Shown in pieces: positions 45,736 to 54,072 of a stretch of 64,000 nucleotides of DNA. Each line of letters opens with the position of its first letter. The first letter of the stretch is position 1. Source of the stretch: Ruminococcaceae bacterium YRB3002 (GTDB lineage Bacteria > Bacillota > Clostridia > Saccharofermentanales > Saccharofermentanaceae); NCBI GenBank assembly GCA_900099715.1, contig FMTG01000003.1:213980-277979 (forward strand), in the 5' to 3' direction. The translations under genes were made by a program, and so were the position numbers. The notes under the pieces were generated by a model that worked only from the letters and a program-made list of their open reading frames with translations, ran no database searches and was not told the DNA's origin.

Positions 45736-47010
45736 ATGAAGATCAAGACAAAAACACTCAGCTACGATGAAGTAATGAGCCTCCCTTCCTGGGAACACAA
45801 GAAGCCCAAAAAGCCGTCAGGTCTGCTGGCGGGCATTGCCCGTATCGTATTGGGCGGAGAGCTTAAGAAGGTCAGGTTTTCCTGCGAGAAGATAGATATG
45901 GAGAAGGCCGGTGACGGTCCCTGGATGATCCTGATGAATCACTGCAGTTTTACGGATCTGTCCATCGCTTTCGAGGTGCTTAAAGGAAGGCCATTCAGCA
46001 TAGTATGCACTTCAGATGCGCTCGTTGGAAAAGAGGGACTGATGAGGTCTCTCGGCTGTATCCCGACGCGCAAATTCGTCTCTGACATGACGCTGATATC
46101 CGATATGGATCACGCACTCAATGTAAATAACGCGAGCGTACTTATGTATCCTGAAGCGGGATACTCTCTCGACGGGACGGGAACAAGGATCCCGAGGCGC
46201 CTCGGGGTACTTCTCAAGAAGCTGAAACATCCGGTCGTGATGATCACTACTTTCGGGGCGTTTACAAGAGATCCTCTGTATAACAATCTCCAGAAAAGGG
46301 ACGTTACCGTCTCATGTCAGATGAAGTGTCTCTTTACGCCGGAAGAACTTGCCAACACCAAGGTAAGACAGATCGACGAAGTGTTGGATGAAGCATTCAC
46401 ATTCGACTATTTCAGGTGGCAGCAGGATAACGGAATCGAGATCGATGAACCGTTCAGGGCAGATGGTCTTAACAGGATATTGTACAAGTGTCCTCACTGC
46501 ATGGCAGAAGGCAAGACAACCGGTAAAGGTATAACCCTGAAATGCAGTGAGTGTGGTGCCGAATACGAGCTGGATACTCTTGGAAGACTTAAAGGTATAA
46601 ATGTCACTCCGGTATTCACCCATATTCCCGACTGGTTCGCATGGGAGAGAGAACAGATCAGACAGGAGATCAGTGACGGTACATATGAACTTGATGTTCC
46701 GTGCGATATAGCCATACTTAAGGATTCCAAGGCACTATATATGGTCGGTACCGGACGGCTCCATCACGATATAAACGGGTTCGTTCTTGACGGATGCGAC
46801 GGAAAACTTCACTACGAGCAGTCTTCAAGCGCGTCGTACAGCGTTAATTCCGATTACTTCTGGTATGAGATTGGAGATATTGTGTCGATCGGCACCAACG
46901 AATGCCTTTACTACTGTTTCCCTAAAGAGGGAGATATCGTTGCCAAGACAAGGCTCGCGGCAGAGGAACTGTACAAGATGTCAAAAGGAAAAGGATCCCC
47001 GGAAGAATGA
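45736..47010 (+). CDS. PlsC-like acyltransferase with C-terminal zinc-ribbon region
   Basis: 424 residues. The first ~235 residues are a glycerolphosphate acyltransferase-type domain: the acyl-transfer motif as MNHCSFTDLS (NHx4D), GCIPTRKF and YPEAGYSLDGTG (motif III-like EG replaced by EA), and PVVMITTFGAF. The last ~160 residues hold a CPHC...CSEC zinc ribbon (near 257 and 275) and a beta-rich domain. No membrane segment is evident. The substrate is probably a lysophospholipid or a glycolipid. The zinc ribbon suggests an added binding role that cannot be named. It is convergent with a small gene and separated by a REP-like hairpin. Confidence 0.85.
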   Translation: MKIKTKTLSYDEVMSLPSWEHKKPKKPSGLLAGIARIVLGGELKKVRFSCEKIDMEKAGDGPWMILMNHCSFTDLSIAFEVLKGRPFSIVCTSDALVGKEGLMRSLGCIPTRKFVSDMTLISDMDHALNVNNASVLMYPEAGYSLDGTGTRIPRRLGVLLKKLKHPVVMITTFGAFTRDPLYNNLQKRDVTVSCQMKCLFTPEELANTKVRQIDEVLDEAFTFDYFRWQQDNGIEIDEPFRADGLNRILYKCPHCMAEGKTTGKGITLKCSECGAEYELDTLGRLKGINVTPVFTHIPDWFAWEREQIRQEISDGTYELDVPCDIAILKDSKALYMVGTGRLHHDINGFVLDGCDGKLHYEQSSSASYSVNSDYFWYEIGDIVSIGTNECLYYCFPKEGDIVAKTRLAAEELYKMSKGKGSPEE

Positions 47011-47020
47011 CTTTGTTTTG

Positions 47021-47047
47021 GTGAAATGGGGACGGTTCCTTTTTCAC
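47021..47047. repeat. REP-like hairpin with GGGGACGG loop, copy 3
   Basis: GTGAAA (47021-47026) pairs with TTTCAC (47042-47047) around TGGGGACGGTTCCTT. It lies between convergent genes ending at 47010 and 47049, so it may also terminate both transcripts. Confidence 0.6.
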
Positions 47048-47048
47048 A

Positions 47049-47492
47049 TCATGAACATCTGATATTTGTGATCGCACACTGATCCCCGGTAAGAGCAACA
47101 TACAACTTAGCGGCTTTAGTCTTAAAGACAGTACAGCAGCTGATAGAGATACCCCCATTGTCAGCAGTTGAGATGACCGTATTACCTTCCAGGCTGAACG
47201 TTACCTTGCAGTCAAATTCGTCTCTGTTCAGTTCTTTCCACTGATTCCAGCCGGCAAACCTGCTCCTGTCGACAGTCAGTTCATTATTGGCATATTCATT
47301 TGATGGACAGTACTCCCCGTCCAGCCGCATCAGCAGATATTCTTTATAACCGTCACCTGTTACCTGTCCGTCATCAGAAGCAAAAAGGATAAAGGCTACC
47401 TTAGGAACGTTGTCTTCCTCATCGGGACTTACCTTAAAAGTTATCTCTGTCTCGTGATCATTGATGAGGATTCCTCTGGACACATTATCCAT
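47049..47492 (-). CDS. Hypothetical beta-rich protein
   Basis: 147 residues, no signal peptide, no membrane helix. The sequence alternates hydrophobic and polar residues with Asp/Asn-rich turns (ILINDHETEITFKVSPDEED, FDCKVTFSLEGNTVIST, KLYVALTGDQCAITNIRCS), consistent with a beta-sandwich. I do not recognise the family. Four cysteines lie near the C-terminus, two adjacent (SCC). TAGGAGATTAC before the ATG is a good ribosome site. It stands alone on the minus strand behind the REP-like hairpin. Confidence 0.7.
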   Translation of the reverse strand: MDNVSRGILINDHETEITFKVSPDEEDNVPKVAFILFASDDGQVTGDGYKEYLLMRLDGEYCPSNEYANNELTVDRSRFAGWNQWKELNRDEFDCKVTFSLEGNTVISTADNGGISISCCTVFKTKAAKLYVALTGDQCAITNIRCS

Positions 47493-47590
47493 GTAATCTC
47501 CTACAACAAGAGAATCGTGAATGGTAAACTCTCCCTGAGCACTTCTCTACTTCATCCTGTACTTTGTATCGTTGTCGATGAGCATGAGCA

Positions 47591-47959
47591 TTATTTCGCG
47601 AAAGCAAGCTGTGAATCATGATCTAACCCGTTAAGGAAGCCGACCAGTTGTTCCTCCGTCATATCATAAGTATGGTTGTATATCTCAAGTATTATATTCT
47701 GTTCATCAAAAGTCTTCGGAACGATGACTTCATCCGGATGGGCGGTCATATAATCAACGGCCCAGCTGAATCCCTTCTCGTGATACATGGGATCCTTGTG
47801 TGTCTGGAGCATCGATCTGACAACATCACTCTTGGCAGACAGAAATATATTGATTGAGGTATAATACGCCAGCACTCAGAACAAAACGATAAAAACGGCC
47901 TGAATGGCCATAACGGTAAGCAGTATCTGATTGGAGAGTTTTCTCTGTCTGCCTTTCAT
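47591..47959 (-). pseudogene. Truncated sensor-type membrane protein with an in-frame TGA
   Basis: From the ATG at 47959 (AGGAGACG upstream) the frame reads MKGRQRKLSNQILLTVMAIQ then AVFIVLF, TGA at 47876-47878, and goes on without a break VLAYYTSINIFLSAKSDVVRSM to a stop at 47591. This is the start of a receptor with an N-terminal membrane helix and a Cache-like extracellular region, as in diguanylate cyclases and chemoreceptors, but it ends after about 122 codons with no signalling domain. Both the stop inside the helix and the truncation say it is decayed. Positions after it (47493-47590) hold nothing I recognise. Confidence 0.65.
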
Positions 47960-47989
47960 CGTCTCCTGCCTCTCTTATTATGAATACGA

Positions 47990-48778
47990 TTATACCATTT
48001 CAGGCGGGGATAATCTCCTTACTCTCCTGAATACATAGACGGGAATGATCACGCCGATTACCGCACCGATGATCCCGGCAACAAGACCGATGCTGTCCTG
48101 ATTTTTTATCCAGAACAAGGCAAGCGTGTTAACCTCTTCCTCGTTAAAAACCTTAGAATAGCGGATGATCATCAGATAAGACATCACAGTGTATACAGCA
48201 GTGACGCAATTCCAGAAGATGGTGATTATCCTCAGGATCCACATATCGGGTATTATCTTCTCTTTATGCCGGTTCTTATAGAACACCCGTATGATAATGA
48301 CTCCGACTGCCGCCGATCCGGCAAAACTGATAAGTGTCTGGATCATACTGATGATCAGTGTATCAGAGTACATTGTTCCAATAACTCTATTGAAGATCCT
48401 GACTGTTAATGCAGAGAGCACAAACGATACAACAGGTATGATAAGCACCGGGTAATATATCTTTCTGCTGCCGTAATTCCTGTGAAGGTAAAGACATATG
48501 CATATACTGATCCCGCATGAACACAATGCGCCAAAGACCGAGACCGCCGTCTGGATCATAGAGATATGTTCCTCCGGCACATAGTGCAGTATGATAGATG
48601 AACTGTATATCGACAGCGCGGATAATGAAGTAATGATGTATCCTAAACCCAACACCTTTGCCGGTTTGATTCTCGAGAGGACTATAAGAATACCCATCAC
48701 CATTACAGTCAGGATAGATGCTGCTCTGATTATGAGATTGCACCAGTACAGACCTGTGACTATTAATCCGCTGTCCAT
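47990..48778 (-). CDS. Seven-helix membrane protein of unknown function
   Basis: About 262 residues with seven predicted membrane helices (for example NLIIRAASILTVMVMGILIVL, TSLSALSIYSSSIIL, SMIQTLISFAGSAAVGVIII, GLVAGIIGAVIGVIIPVYVF) and short loops. There is no enzyme or signalling domain at either end. It looks like the membrane half of a 7TMR sensory protein without an output domain, but this is only topology. The ATG at 48778 was chosen because GGAGGGACTGAA precedes it; the ATG six codons upstream contains this site. It lies directly upstream of the truncated sensor gene on the same strand. Confidence 0.75.
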   Translation of the reverse strand: MDSGLIVTGLYWCNLIIRAASILTVMVMGILIVLSRIKPAKVLGLGYIITSLSALSIYSSSIILHYVPEEHISMIQTAVSVFGALCSCGISICICLYLHRNYGSRKIYYPVLIIPVVSFVLSALTVRIFNRVIGTMYSDTLIISMIQTLISFAGSAAVGVIIIRVFYKNRHKEKIIPDMWILRIITIFWNCVTAVYTVMSYLMIIRYSKVFNEEEVNTLALFWIKNQDSIGLVAGIIGAVIGVIIPVYVFRRVRRLSPPEMV

Positions 48779-48854
48779 TTCAGTCCCTCCACACATGTAC
48801 TTTGCATCAGTTTCACCAATTGTAAGACACAGATCCTTTCAGTTATATATTCGC

Positions 48855-49706
48855 TCAGTTCTGCTTCATCAGTTCCCAGAAAGCGATGGCACTTGCCGCC
48901 GCCACATTCAATGAATCCACACCGTGGTACATTGGGATCTTAACCCGGTAGTCGCAGGCTGTAATAACTTCCTCCGGCAGACCGGTTCCTTCCGTACCGA
49001 GGATTACAGCGACTTTGCTGCAGGCTCTGATATCATCATTATCAACGCTTGTCGAATCATCGGTCAAAGCCATAGCTACCGTCTTATAACCGTATGAACC
49101 GAGAATACTGATGATATTGAGCCCATCCGACTCCTCCAGCGACGCCTGCGTCCATGGAATCTGAAAGACCGTCCCCATACTTACCCTTGCAGCACGTCTC
49201 GTAAGCGGATCAACGGAAGCGTGGGTAAGAAGAACGCCATCCATTCCGAGGGCGGCGGCTGATCTGATTATCGCACCGACATTCGCCGGATTGGCAATAT
49301 CCATCAGTACAGCGATGCGCTTTTTATCCTGACAGAAATCCCCGATGCGAACCTCAGGCTTCCGCCTCAGCACCATCCACATACCACGCACCAGATGATG
49401 ACCTGTCATATTTATGACCACATCACGGTCAGCAACATAAACGGGTATGCGGTCAAGCATCTCCTGACCGCAATACTTTCCTATGGCGTCCAGGACAGGT
49501 CTCCCCTCGGCTTCAAGACGGCCGGTCTCCACAAGCATGGACAAAGGCTCATACCCTGCCTCAACGGCACGTATGCCCACCTCTGCGCTTTCGGCAAGGA
49601 ATATGCCTTCTTCAGGGTCAAAATACTTACGCATCTGCGGCTCGGTAACCCTTGCAAAGACATCCATCTCAGGAACATTGATATCAGTGATCCTTATCAG
49701 GTTCAT
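48855..49706 (-). CDS. TrmH/SpoU-family RNA 2'-O-methyltransferase
   Basis: SPOUT methyltransferase of 283 residues. An N-terminal substrate-binding domain (FLAESAEVGIRAVEAGYEPLSML) precedes the knotted catalytic domain: motif 1 DIANPANVGAIIRSAAALGMDGVLL, motif 2 VAVILGTEGTGLPEEV and motif 3 VKIPMYHGVDSLNVAAASAIAFWEL. It methylates a ribose in tRNA or rRNA; the exact site is unknown. It is 2 bases from the phosphatase stop and has only a weak ribosome site, so it is probably co-translated. Confidence 0.93.
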   Translation of the reverse strand: MNLIRITDINVPEMDVFARVTEPQMRKYFDPEEGIFLAESAEVGIRAVEAGYEPLSMLVETGRLEAEGRPVLDAIGKYCGQEMLDRIPVYVADRDVVINMTGHHLVRGMWMVLRRKPEVRIGDFCQDKKRIAVLMDIANPANVGAIIRSAAALGMDGVLLTHASVDPLTRRAARVSMGTVFQIPWTQASLEESDGLNIISILGSYGYKTVAMALTDDSTSVDNDDIRACSKVAVILGTEGTGLPEEVITACDYRVKIPMYHGVDSLNVAAASAIAFWELMKQN

Positions 49707-49707
49707 A

Positions 49708-50529
49708 TTATTCTGTGTACTTCTCTCTTAGCAATCCGATATCACCGTCCGTAAGTCCGAGCCCTTCACGGAGGTATCCGTTAACACTGCCATACTTATT
49801 CTCAAGTGTGCTGATCGCATGAGTCAGATACTTCTCGAAAACACCACCCGACACAAATATCCGCGCCTCCATCTTTTCGGGAGGCATATGGGCGTCTTCA
49901 CAGTTCTTACGCGTGACCCCGAGCTTTGCAGCGTTGCACTCATTCGTCAGAAGGTAGTCCCTCATTATAGTGTCCCTGTCTGCACCAAGTGCTGTAAGCA
50001 GGAGCATAGAAGCAAGTCCTGCACGGTCCTTGCCTCCGACGCAGTGCCAGAGCACTGCACCATTGTCAGGGTCGCTGTCCAGCAGTATCCTGAAGAATCC
50101 TCTGTAAGCAGCTATTCCCCTCTCTCCGGTAATGAATAGATCATAAATTGCAGGGCTGAAGATCCCAAGTTCATAAGCCATGTCAAACATCACTGATTTC
50201 TCGATGCCCGCTGATGTGAACTGACCGGCATCGACCGGCTTTCCGACCCACGAGATATAGTCTTCCAACTCTGCGACAGGCAGTCTGGTATTGACAGCAC
50301 CGGGCACTTCGGGATCCGGTGTCCCCTCCATTACATGATTCATACGGAAGTCAATTATTGCCTGTACATGGTAGTCATCTGCAAGAATTGCTAACGCCTC
50401 CGGTTCCGCATTACAGATTGCACCGCTCCTGATGAGCAGCCCTCTCTTAACTGTTCTGTCACCTGCAGTGTATCCGCCAAGCTCCCTTGCATTTTTTATT
50501 CCGGGAAGTTCGATAATATTGCCGTTCAT
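49708..50529 (-). CDS. Protein tyrosine/serine phosphatase (Y_phosphatase3 type)
   Basis: About 273 residues. The P-loop CX5R appears as HCVGGKDRAGLASMLLL and the N-terminus IELPGIKNARELGGY plus VKRGLLIRSG are the hallmarks of the bacterial family that includes lipid/protein phosphatases such as LipA and MptpB. It may act on phosphotyrosine or phosphoinositide-like substrates. The ATG at 50529 has AGGAG at about 9 bases; a TTG 11 codons upstream is ignored. It follows the kinase-like gene by 35 bases on the same strand. Confidence 0.9.
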   Translation of the reverse strand: MNGNIIELPGIKNARELGGYTAGDRTVKRGLLIRSGAICNAEPEALAILADDYHVQAIIDFRMNHVMEGTPDPEVPGAVNTRLPVAELEDYISWVGKPVDAGQFTSAGIEKSVMFDMAYELGIFSPAIYDLFITGERGIAAYRGFFRILLDSDPDNGAVLWHCVGGKDRAGLASMLLLTALGADRDTIMRDYLLTNECNAAKLGVTRKNCEDAHMPPEKMEARIFVSGGVFEKYLTHAISTLENKYGSVNGYLREGLGLTDGDIGLLREKYTE

Positions 50530-50564
50530 ATCCGGATCTCCTGATCTTGTGTCCTGCTCCAATT

Positions 50565-51467
50565 TTATGGTATGGGGTGCAGATTGTCGATAATCGAGAA
50601 GAGTTTCTTCTTGGAGCTTGAAGCAACAGGTTTTCTGATGATATTAGGAACAGAAGGCGAAGTCGCAACACCCCTGATCATTTTTATCATAGAATAACCT
50701 TCGAGGATGCGGTTGATCTCTGAGATTTCTTTAGGGTCATCGGTATTAAAGTACTTTCTGACTATAATGTCCCAAAGAGTTGCAAACTGTTTCTTTGTAA
50801 GGCCCATATCTGTTGACTTCCATTGTGTTTTTGCGGCTGTCACATATACAAGATACATGGATGACAGATCAAGAACAGGATGACCGATTCCCGCATCATC
50901 GACATCGATAAGCAATATCTCGCCATTCTGATACATCATATTTCCCGGATGAAAATCCTGATGCACGAACGTGTTCCTTCCTGGAATATCATCGACCAGC
51001 CGGTACAGTCTGTCTTTCTCAGCCTGAGTATAGAATCCTGCGTTAAATGTCGCATCGATATCAGCTCTGCATCTGTCTTTGGAATCCGGAAGTGATCCGG
51101 GTTCGAATTCCGTGCTGTGGAGCTTTTTTAGTGTGTCGGCAATAAGTTTGGCATATTCTTCTATCCTGTCAGGATTTGCGATTATCTCCTGATTCATAGC
51201 TCTGGCATTGATCTTCTCGTATATGACGCCATAATCTTCACCGACCTTGACCATATCAAAAGCGATCATCGTCGGAACGCCCTGAACGAATGCATCTCTT
51301 GTAACTTTTCTGTTCTGCTCGATCTTCTCGCGGCTGCTGCGGTTGCCAAAATAAACCTTCACGATGGTCTCGTCGTCCAGTCTGTAAACGGCACCGTTTC
51401 CACCTTTGCCAAGGACCTCACACCCCTCTACTGACACTTCACGCATGGGTTTATCAGTACTGCTCAT
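50565..51467 (-). CDS. Aminoglycoside phosphotransferase/choline kinase-like protein
   Basis: 300 residues with a kinase fold: an N-lobe Gly loop EVLGKGGNGAVYRL, Lys in VKVYFGN, the catalytic loop FVHQDFHPGNMMYQ and the metal-binding ILLIDVDDAGIGHPVLDLSSM. This matches the APH family (choline, thiamine, aminoglycoside kinases). Substrate unknown; the pairing with a phosphatase gene just downstream may be meaningful. GGAGGACTGGAG precedes the ATG. Confidence 0.88.
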   Translation of the reverse strand: MSSTDKPMREVSVEGCEVLGKGGNGAVYRLDDETIVKVYFGNRSSREKIEQNRKVTRDAFVQGVPTMIAFDMVKVGEDYGVIYEKINARAMNQEIIANPDRIEEYAKLIADTLKKLHSTEFEPGSLPDSKDRCRADIDATFNAGFYTQAEKDRLYRLVDDIPGRNTFVHQDFHPGNMMYQNGEILLIDVDDAGIGHPVLDLSSMYLVYVTAAKTQWKSTDMGLTKKQFATLWDIIVRKYFNTDDPKEISEINRILEGYSMIKMIRGVATSPSVPNIIRKPVASSSKKKLFSIIDNLHPIP

Positions 51468-51545
51468 CTCCAGTCCTCCTTTATCTCATGCTGACAACCG
51501 TATACAACTATGTTATCACAGAACCTATGGTCACGCCAAATGTCA

Positions 51546-51582
51546 CAACAAAAACAGGTGTGGGCATTAAGCCTCACACCTG
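51546..51582 (-). terminator. Intrinsic terminator after the repeat lipoprotein gene
   Basis: CAGGTGTG (51555-51562) pairs perfectly with CACACCTG (51575-51582); read on the minus strand the stem is followed by TTTTTG. It lies 35 bases past the stop at 51617. Confidence 0.8.
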
Positions 51583-51616
51583 CTGCTTTTAATCTTCTGT
51601 ATTCCTGACATCTGGA

Positions 51617-52504
51617 TTAATTTCCACCGATTTCATCAGGATCCAGCTCGCCGTAATCTCTGCCAGTCATATACTCTTCAGGATCCAGCTCGCCATAATC
51701 TCTGCCTGTGTAGAAGTCTTCAGGAGGGAGCTCACCGTAATCTCTGCCGGTCATATACTCATCAGGATCCAACTCTCCATAGTCTCTTCCTGTATAACCC
51801 TGAGTATTGTTAGTACCGCCATTACTGCTACTGCTGTTGGAGTTACTGTTGCTATTGCTATTACTGTTGCTGTTGGTGTTGGTGTTAGTATTGTTGTTAT
51901 TGGCACGTTCCATCTCGGCCATTTCTTCCTCAGTCAGCTCACCATAATCTCTGCCTGTCATATACTCTTCAGGGTCCAACTCTCCATAGTCCCTGCCTGT
52001 CATATACTCTTCAGGATCCAGCTCTCCATAGTCTCTTCCGGTAAATCCCTCGTTATTGCCTTCACCGCTTTCATTCTCTGAGGCGCTTGCAGCTGCGAGA
52101 GCAGCAAGATCAACCGTGCCCTTCTTGAATACGCAAACTACAAGAGGTCCGGTAGAAACGTCATTGATAGTAAGTGTCTGTGCTTCCTTATCGTAAATAA
52201 AGGAACCTACACTATTACCGTCCTGAATGAGATCGACACCCTTTGAATTGTAGGACACCTGGAACTCCTGTGAACCGGCAATGCTTGAGAACGTGGCCTT
52301 ATCCGTCTCGAACTTGATATTTATAACCACTGTCTCAGGAGCACGTCCGCGGGAAGCCGCATATGCCTCGCTTGTCATTCCGTTAAATGTGCTTATCGTC
52401 CAATCACCGACGATATCCTTCTCCAGACTGCTGCACGCTGTAAATACGAAGCCCATCATAAGGACAGTCATTACAACAGCCATGATCTTCGAACCTGTCT
52501 TCAT
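51617..52504 (-). CDS. Lipoprotein with seven TGRDYGEL repeats
   Basis: 295 residues. A signal peptide (SKIMAVVMTVLMMGFVFTAC) with lipobox FTAC predicts a lipid-anchored protein. Residues about 25-135 form a small beta-rich domain (DIVGDWTISTFNGMTSEAY, TLTINDVSTGPLVVCVF) like the META/lipocalin-type domains of clostridial lipoproteins. From about residue 155 come seven copies of TGRDYGEL, mostly as TGRDYGELDPEEYM, in blocks of three and four split by a low-complexity Asn/Thr/Ser run. The repeat is highly acidic with one Arg and two Tyr per unit. No function is known to me. It has a near-consensus promoter and its own terminator, so is a single-gene unit. Confidence 0.88.
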   Translation of the reverse strand: MKTGSKIMAVVMTVLMMGFVFTACSSLEKDIVGDWTISTFNGMTSEAYAASRGRAPETVVINIKFETDKATFSSIAGSQEFQVSYNSKGVDLIQDGNSVGSFIYDKEAQTLTINDVSTGPLVVCVFKKGTVDLAALAAASASENESGEGNNEGFTGRDYGELDPEEYMTGRDYGELDPEEYMTGRDYGELTEEEMAEMERANNNNTNTNTNSNSNSNSNSNSNSSSSNGGTNNTQGYTGRDYGELDPDEYMTGRDYGELPPEDFYTGRDYGELDPEEYMTGRDYGELDPDEIGGN

Positions 52505-52593
52505 CCTTAATTACCTCCTCATTCTCTCCTTTTTACGGGGTTCCTGACCCCTCTGGGGCAGTCTGCATATTCACAAACCGCCTCAAACGCCTT

Positions 52594-52622
52594 TTTATAC
52601 CCTTATAATGAAATATTGTCAA
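52594..52622 (-). promoter_or_regulatory. Near-consensus sigma-A promoter of the TGRDYGEL lipoprotein gene
   Basis: On the minus strand a perfect TTGACA (52617-52622) and TATAAA (52594-52599) are separated by 17 bases. The leader of about 85 bases holds a GGGG/CCCC hairpin and AGGAGGT before the ATG. Confidence 0.75.
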
Positions 52623-52659
52623 GTTAGTGCGTGCCATCTCCGGAGAGCAAACATCAATG

Positions 52660-53184
52660 TCAGAACTGTCTGTTTATGATCCTCTCCATCATATCTCTTG
52701 CCTCAGCAAATCTTCTGTTATCACTGTCCTCTCCGTATCCTGCTGCATAACCGCCTGATGTATGCATATCATCAGCAGTCTCAACCCTGATACAATAACT
52801 TGGCGCATCATCGGTGTCTTCAGGGAATGGAAGTTCTTCGACTAGTTCCATGAACCCCACTCTTGTCAGTATATTCACAATGCTGCTCCAGTCCACCTCA
52901 GATATTTCAGTTTCTTCTATCTCATATCTGTCTTCAGGCGGCAGTTCTCCTGAAGGATAATCGTAGTTCTTATCACTCTCTGGATTGATACTGTAGTGTT
53001 TAACCTTGAAATCAGGTGTGAATACATACACATCTACGTGGCAGACATCCCCGGACCAGACGACATACGTTACCTTCCTCACATCCAGAGGACCTCTCTG
53101 CTGTGTATCGGAACAGCCAAAAACACTGACTGCACAAAACAGTAATAAGATCAGTACCGTTATTCTGTTCTTAAGCCTATCCAT
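52660..53184 (-). CDS. Hypothetical lipoprotein
   Basis: 174 residues. The signal peptide (RITVLILLLFCAVSVFGC) with lipobox VFGC marks an exported lipid-anchored protein. The rest is one small domain rich in Asp/Glu (VTYVVWSGDVCHVDVYVFTP, WSSIVNILTRVGFMELVEE), of a kind seen in hypothetical clostridial lipoproteins. I cannot assign a function. GGAGGTAAT precedes the ATG. It is upstream of the TGRDYGEL gene, which has its own promoter, and downstream of the CPBP protease gene by 32 bases, so it may be the last gene of that operon. Confidence 0.75.
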   Translation of the reverse strand: MDRLKNRITVLILLLFCAVSVFGCSDTQQRGPLDVRKVTYVVWSGDVCHVDVYVFTPDFKVKHYSINPESDKNYDYPSGELPPEDRYEIEETEISEVDWSSIVNILTRVGFMELVEELPFPEDTDDAPSYCIRVETADDMHTSGGYAAGYGEDSDNRRFAEARDMMERIINRQF

Positions 53185-53216
53185 ATTACCTCCGTTGCTC
53201 AGCTACATTCATTATA

Positions 53217-54071
53217 TCATTTACGGATTCCGGTGTTCTCCTTCTTCATAAGCAGATAGAAACACAGTATTCCGATCAAGGCCAGTGGAACAAGGGAAAG
53301 ACTTTCTGTCCATAAAGGCAGATCCGTGTCACTCTTCATATACAGGACCAGGACGCTCGGAGATGCATTGTTGACTGCGTGCATAAATGCAGCAGGCCAG
53401 ACAGAGTTTGTCCTTAATGCAACATAAGTAAGGACTGTTCCCAATGCAATGCACATCAGACACATCAGGATTATTCCCACATAAGGAAACCCCGGATAAT
53501 CCATTCCGAAATTGTGTCCCGTGCAGGTAAGAGGAGCATGCCACAAACCCCATATAATTCCTCCAATAATAATAGCTTTGGGCATGCCCATCAGTTCAAT
53601 GAGCTTGGGCATCATATAACCTCTCCAGCCGAACTCCTCACCAAAGGCGGCAAAGGATAATACAACACCGTTTACAACCGCAAAGAGCGGATATATGATT
53701 ACAACAAATGTACTCACGCTTGTTTCGCCAAAAGCCTCCGGACAAATCATCCATATAATGACGTCTCCCAGCGTCGAATATACGACAGGAAGGAATATCG
53801 CGAGCAGGAAAATCATCCACTTCTTCCCCTTCAGATCGATACCGAGCATCATGGAGTTATTGCCACTCAGTTTGAACCCTTCGCCAGTGATCTTACGTGT
53901 CAGTACATGTGCGATGGCCGGAGTTAGCATTCCGAGACTTACAAGCGAGATCATTTCGGGCGTACTGCCGGACCATGTGTGTCCCGTGAAGATAAAAACG
54001 ACAAATATGAGCCATGCCATCCCGAACGACAGCCCGAGATAGATCAATAATCTTTTCTTTGTGATATTCAT
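53217..54071 (-). CDS. CPBP-family intramembrane metalloprotease
   Basis: About 284 residues with eight membrane helices. The Abi/CPBP motifs are clear: EEFGWRGYMMPKL (motif 1, EExxxR), WGLWHAPLT (motif 2, His) and AFMHAVNNASP (motif 3, HxxxN). Members process prenylated or small membrane peptides and often act in bacteriocin self-immunity. The ATG at 54071 has AGGAGGCG 5 bases upstream and is one base after the permease stop; the 47 codons of open frame before it are ignored. It is the last of the GntR-ABC operon, so it may mature or protect against a peptide handled by the transporter; this is inference. Confidence 0.9.
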   Translation of the reverse strand: MNITKKRLLIYLGLSFGMAWLIFVVFIFTGHTWSGSTPEMISLVSLGMLTPAIAHVLTRKITGEGFKLSGNNSMMLGIDLKGKKWMIFLLAIFLPVVYSTLGDVIIWMICPEAFGETSVSTFVVIIYPLFAVVNGVVLSFAAFGEEFGWRGYMMPKLIELMGMPKAIIIGGIIWGLWHAPLTCTGHNFGMDYPGFPYVGIILMCLMCIALGTVLTYVALRTNSVWPAAFMHAVNNASPSVLVLYMKSDTDLPLWTESLSLVPLALIGILCFYLLMKKENTGIRK

Positions 54072-54072
54072 G

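Noticed and set aside
45316..47959. Reassignment of TGA to an amino acid in this organism
   Set aside because: TGA serves as a normal stop in many overlapping gene pairs (for example the murEF, capG and rsmD ends), so the two in-frame TGA codons are local events.
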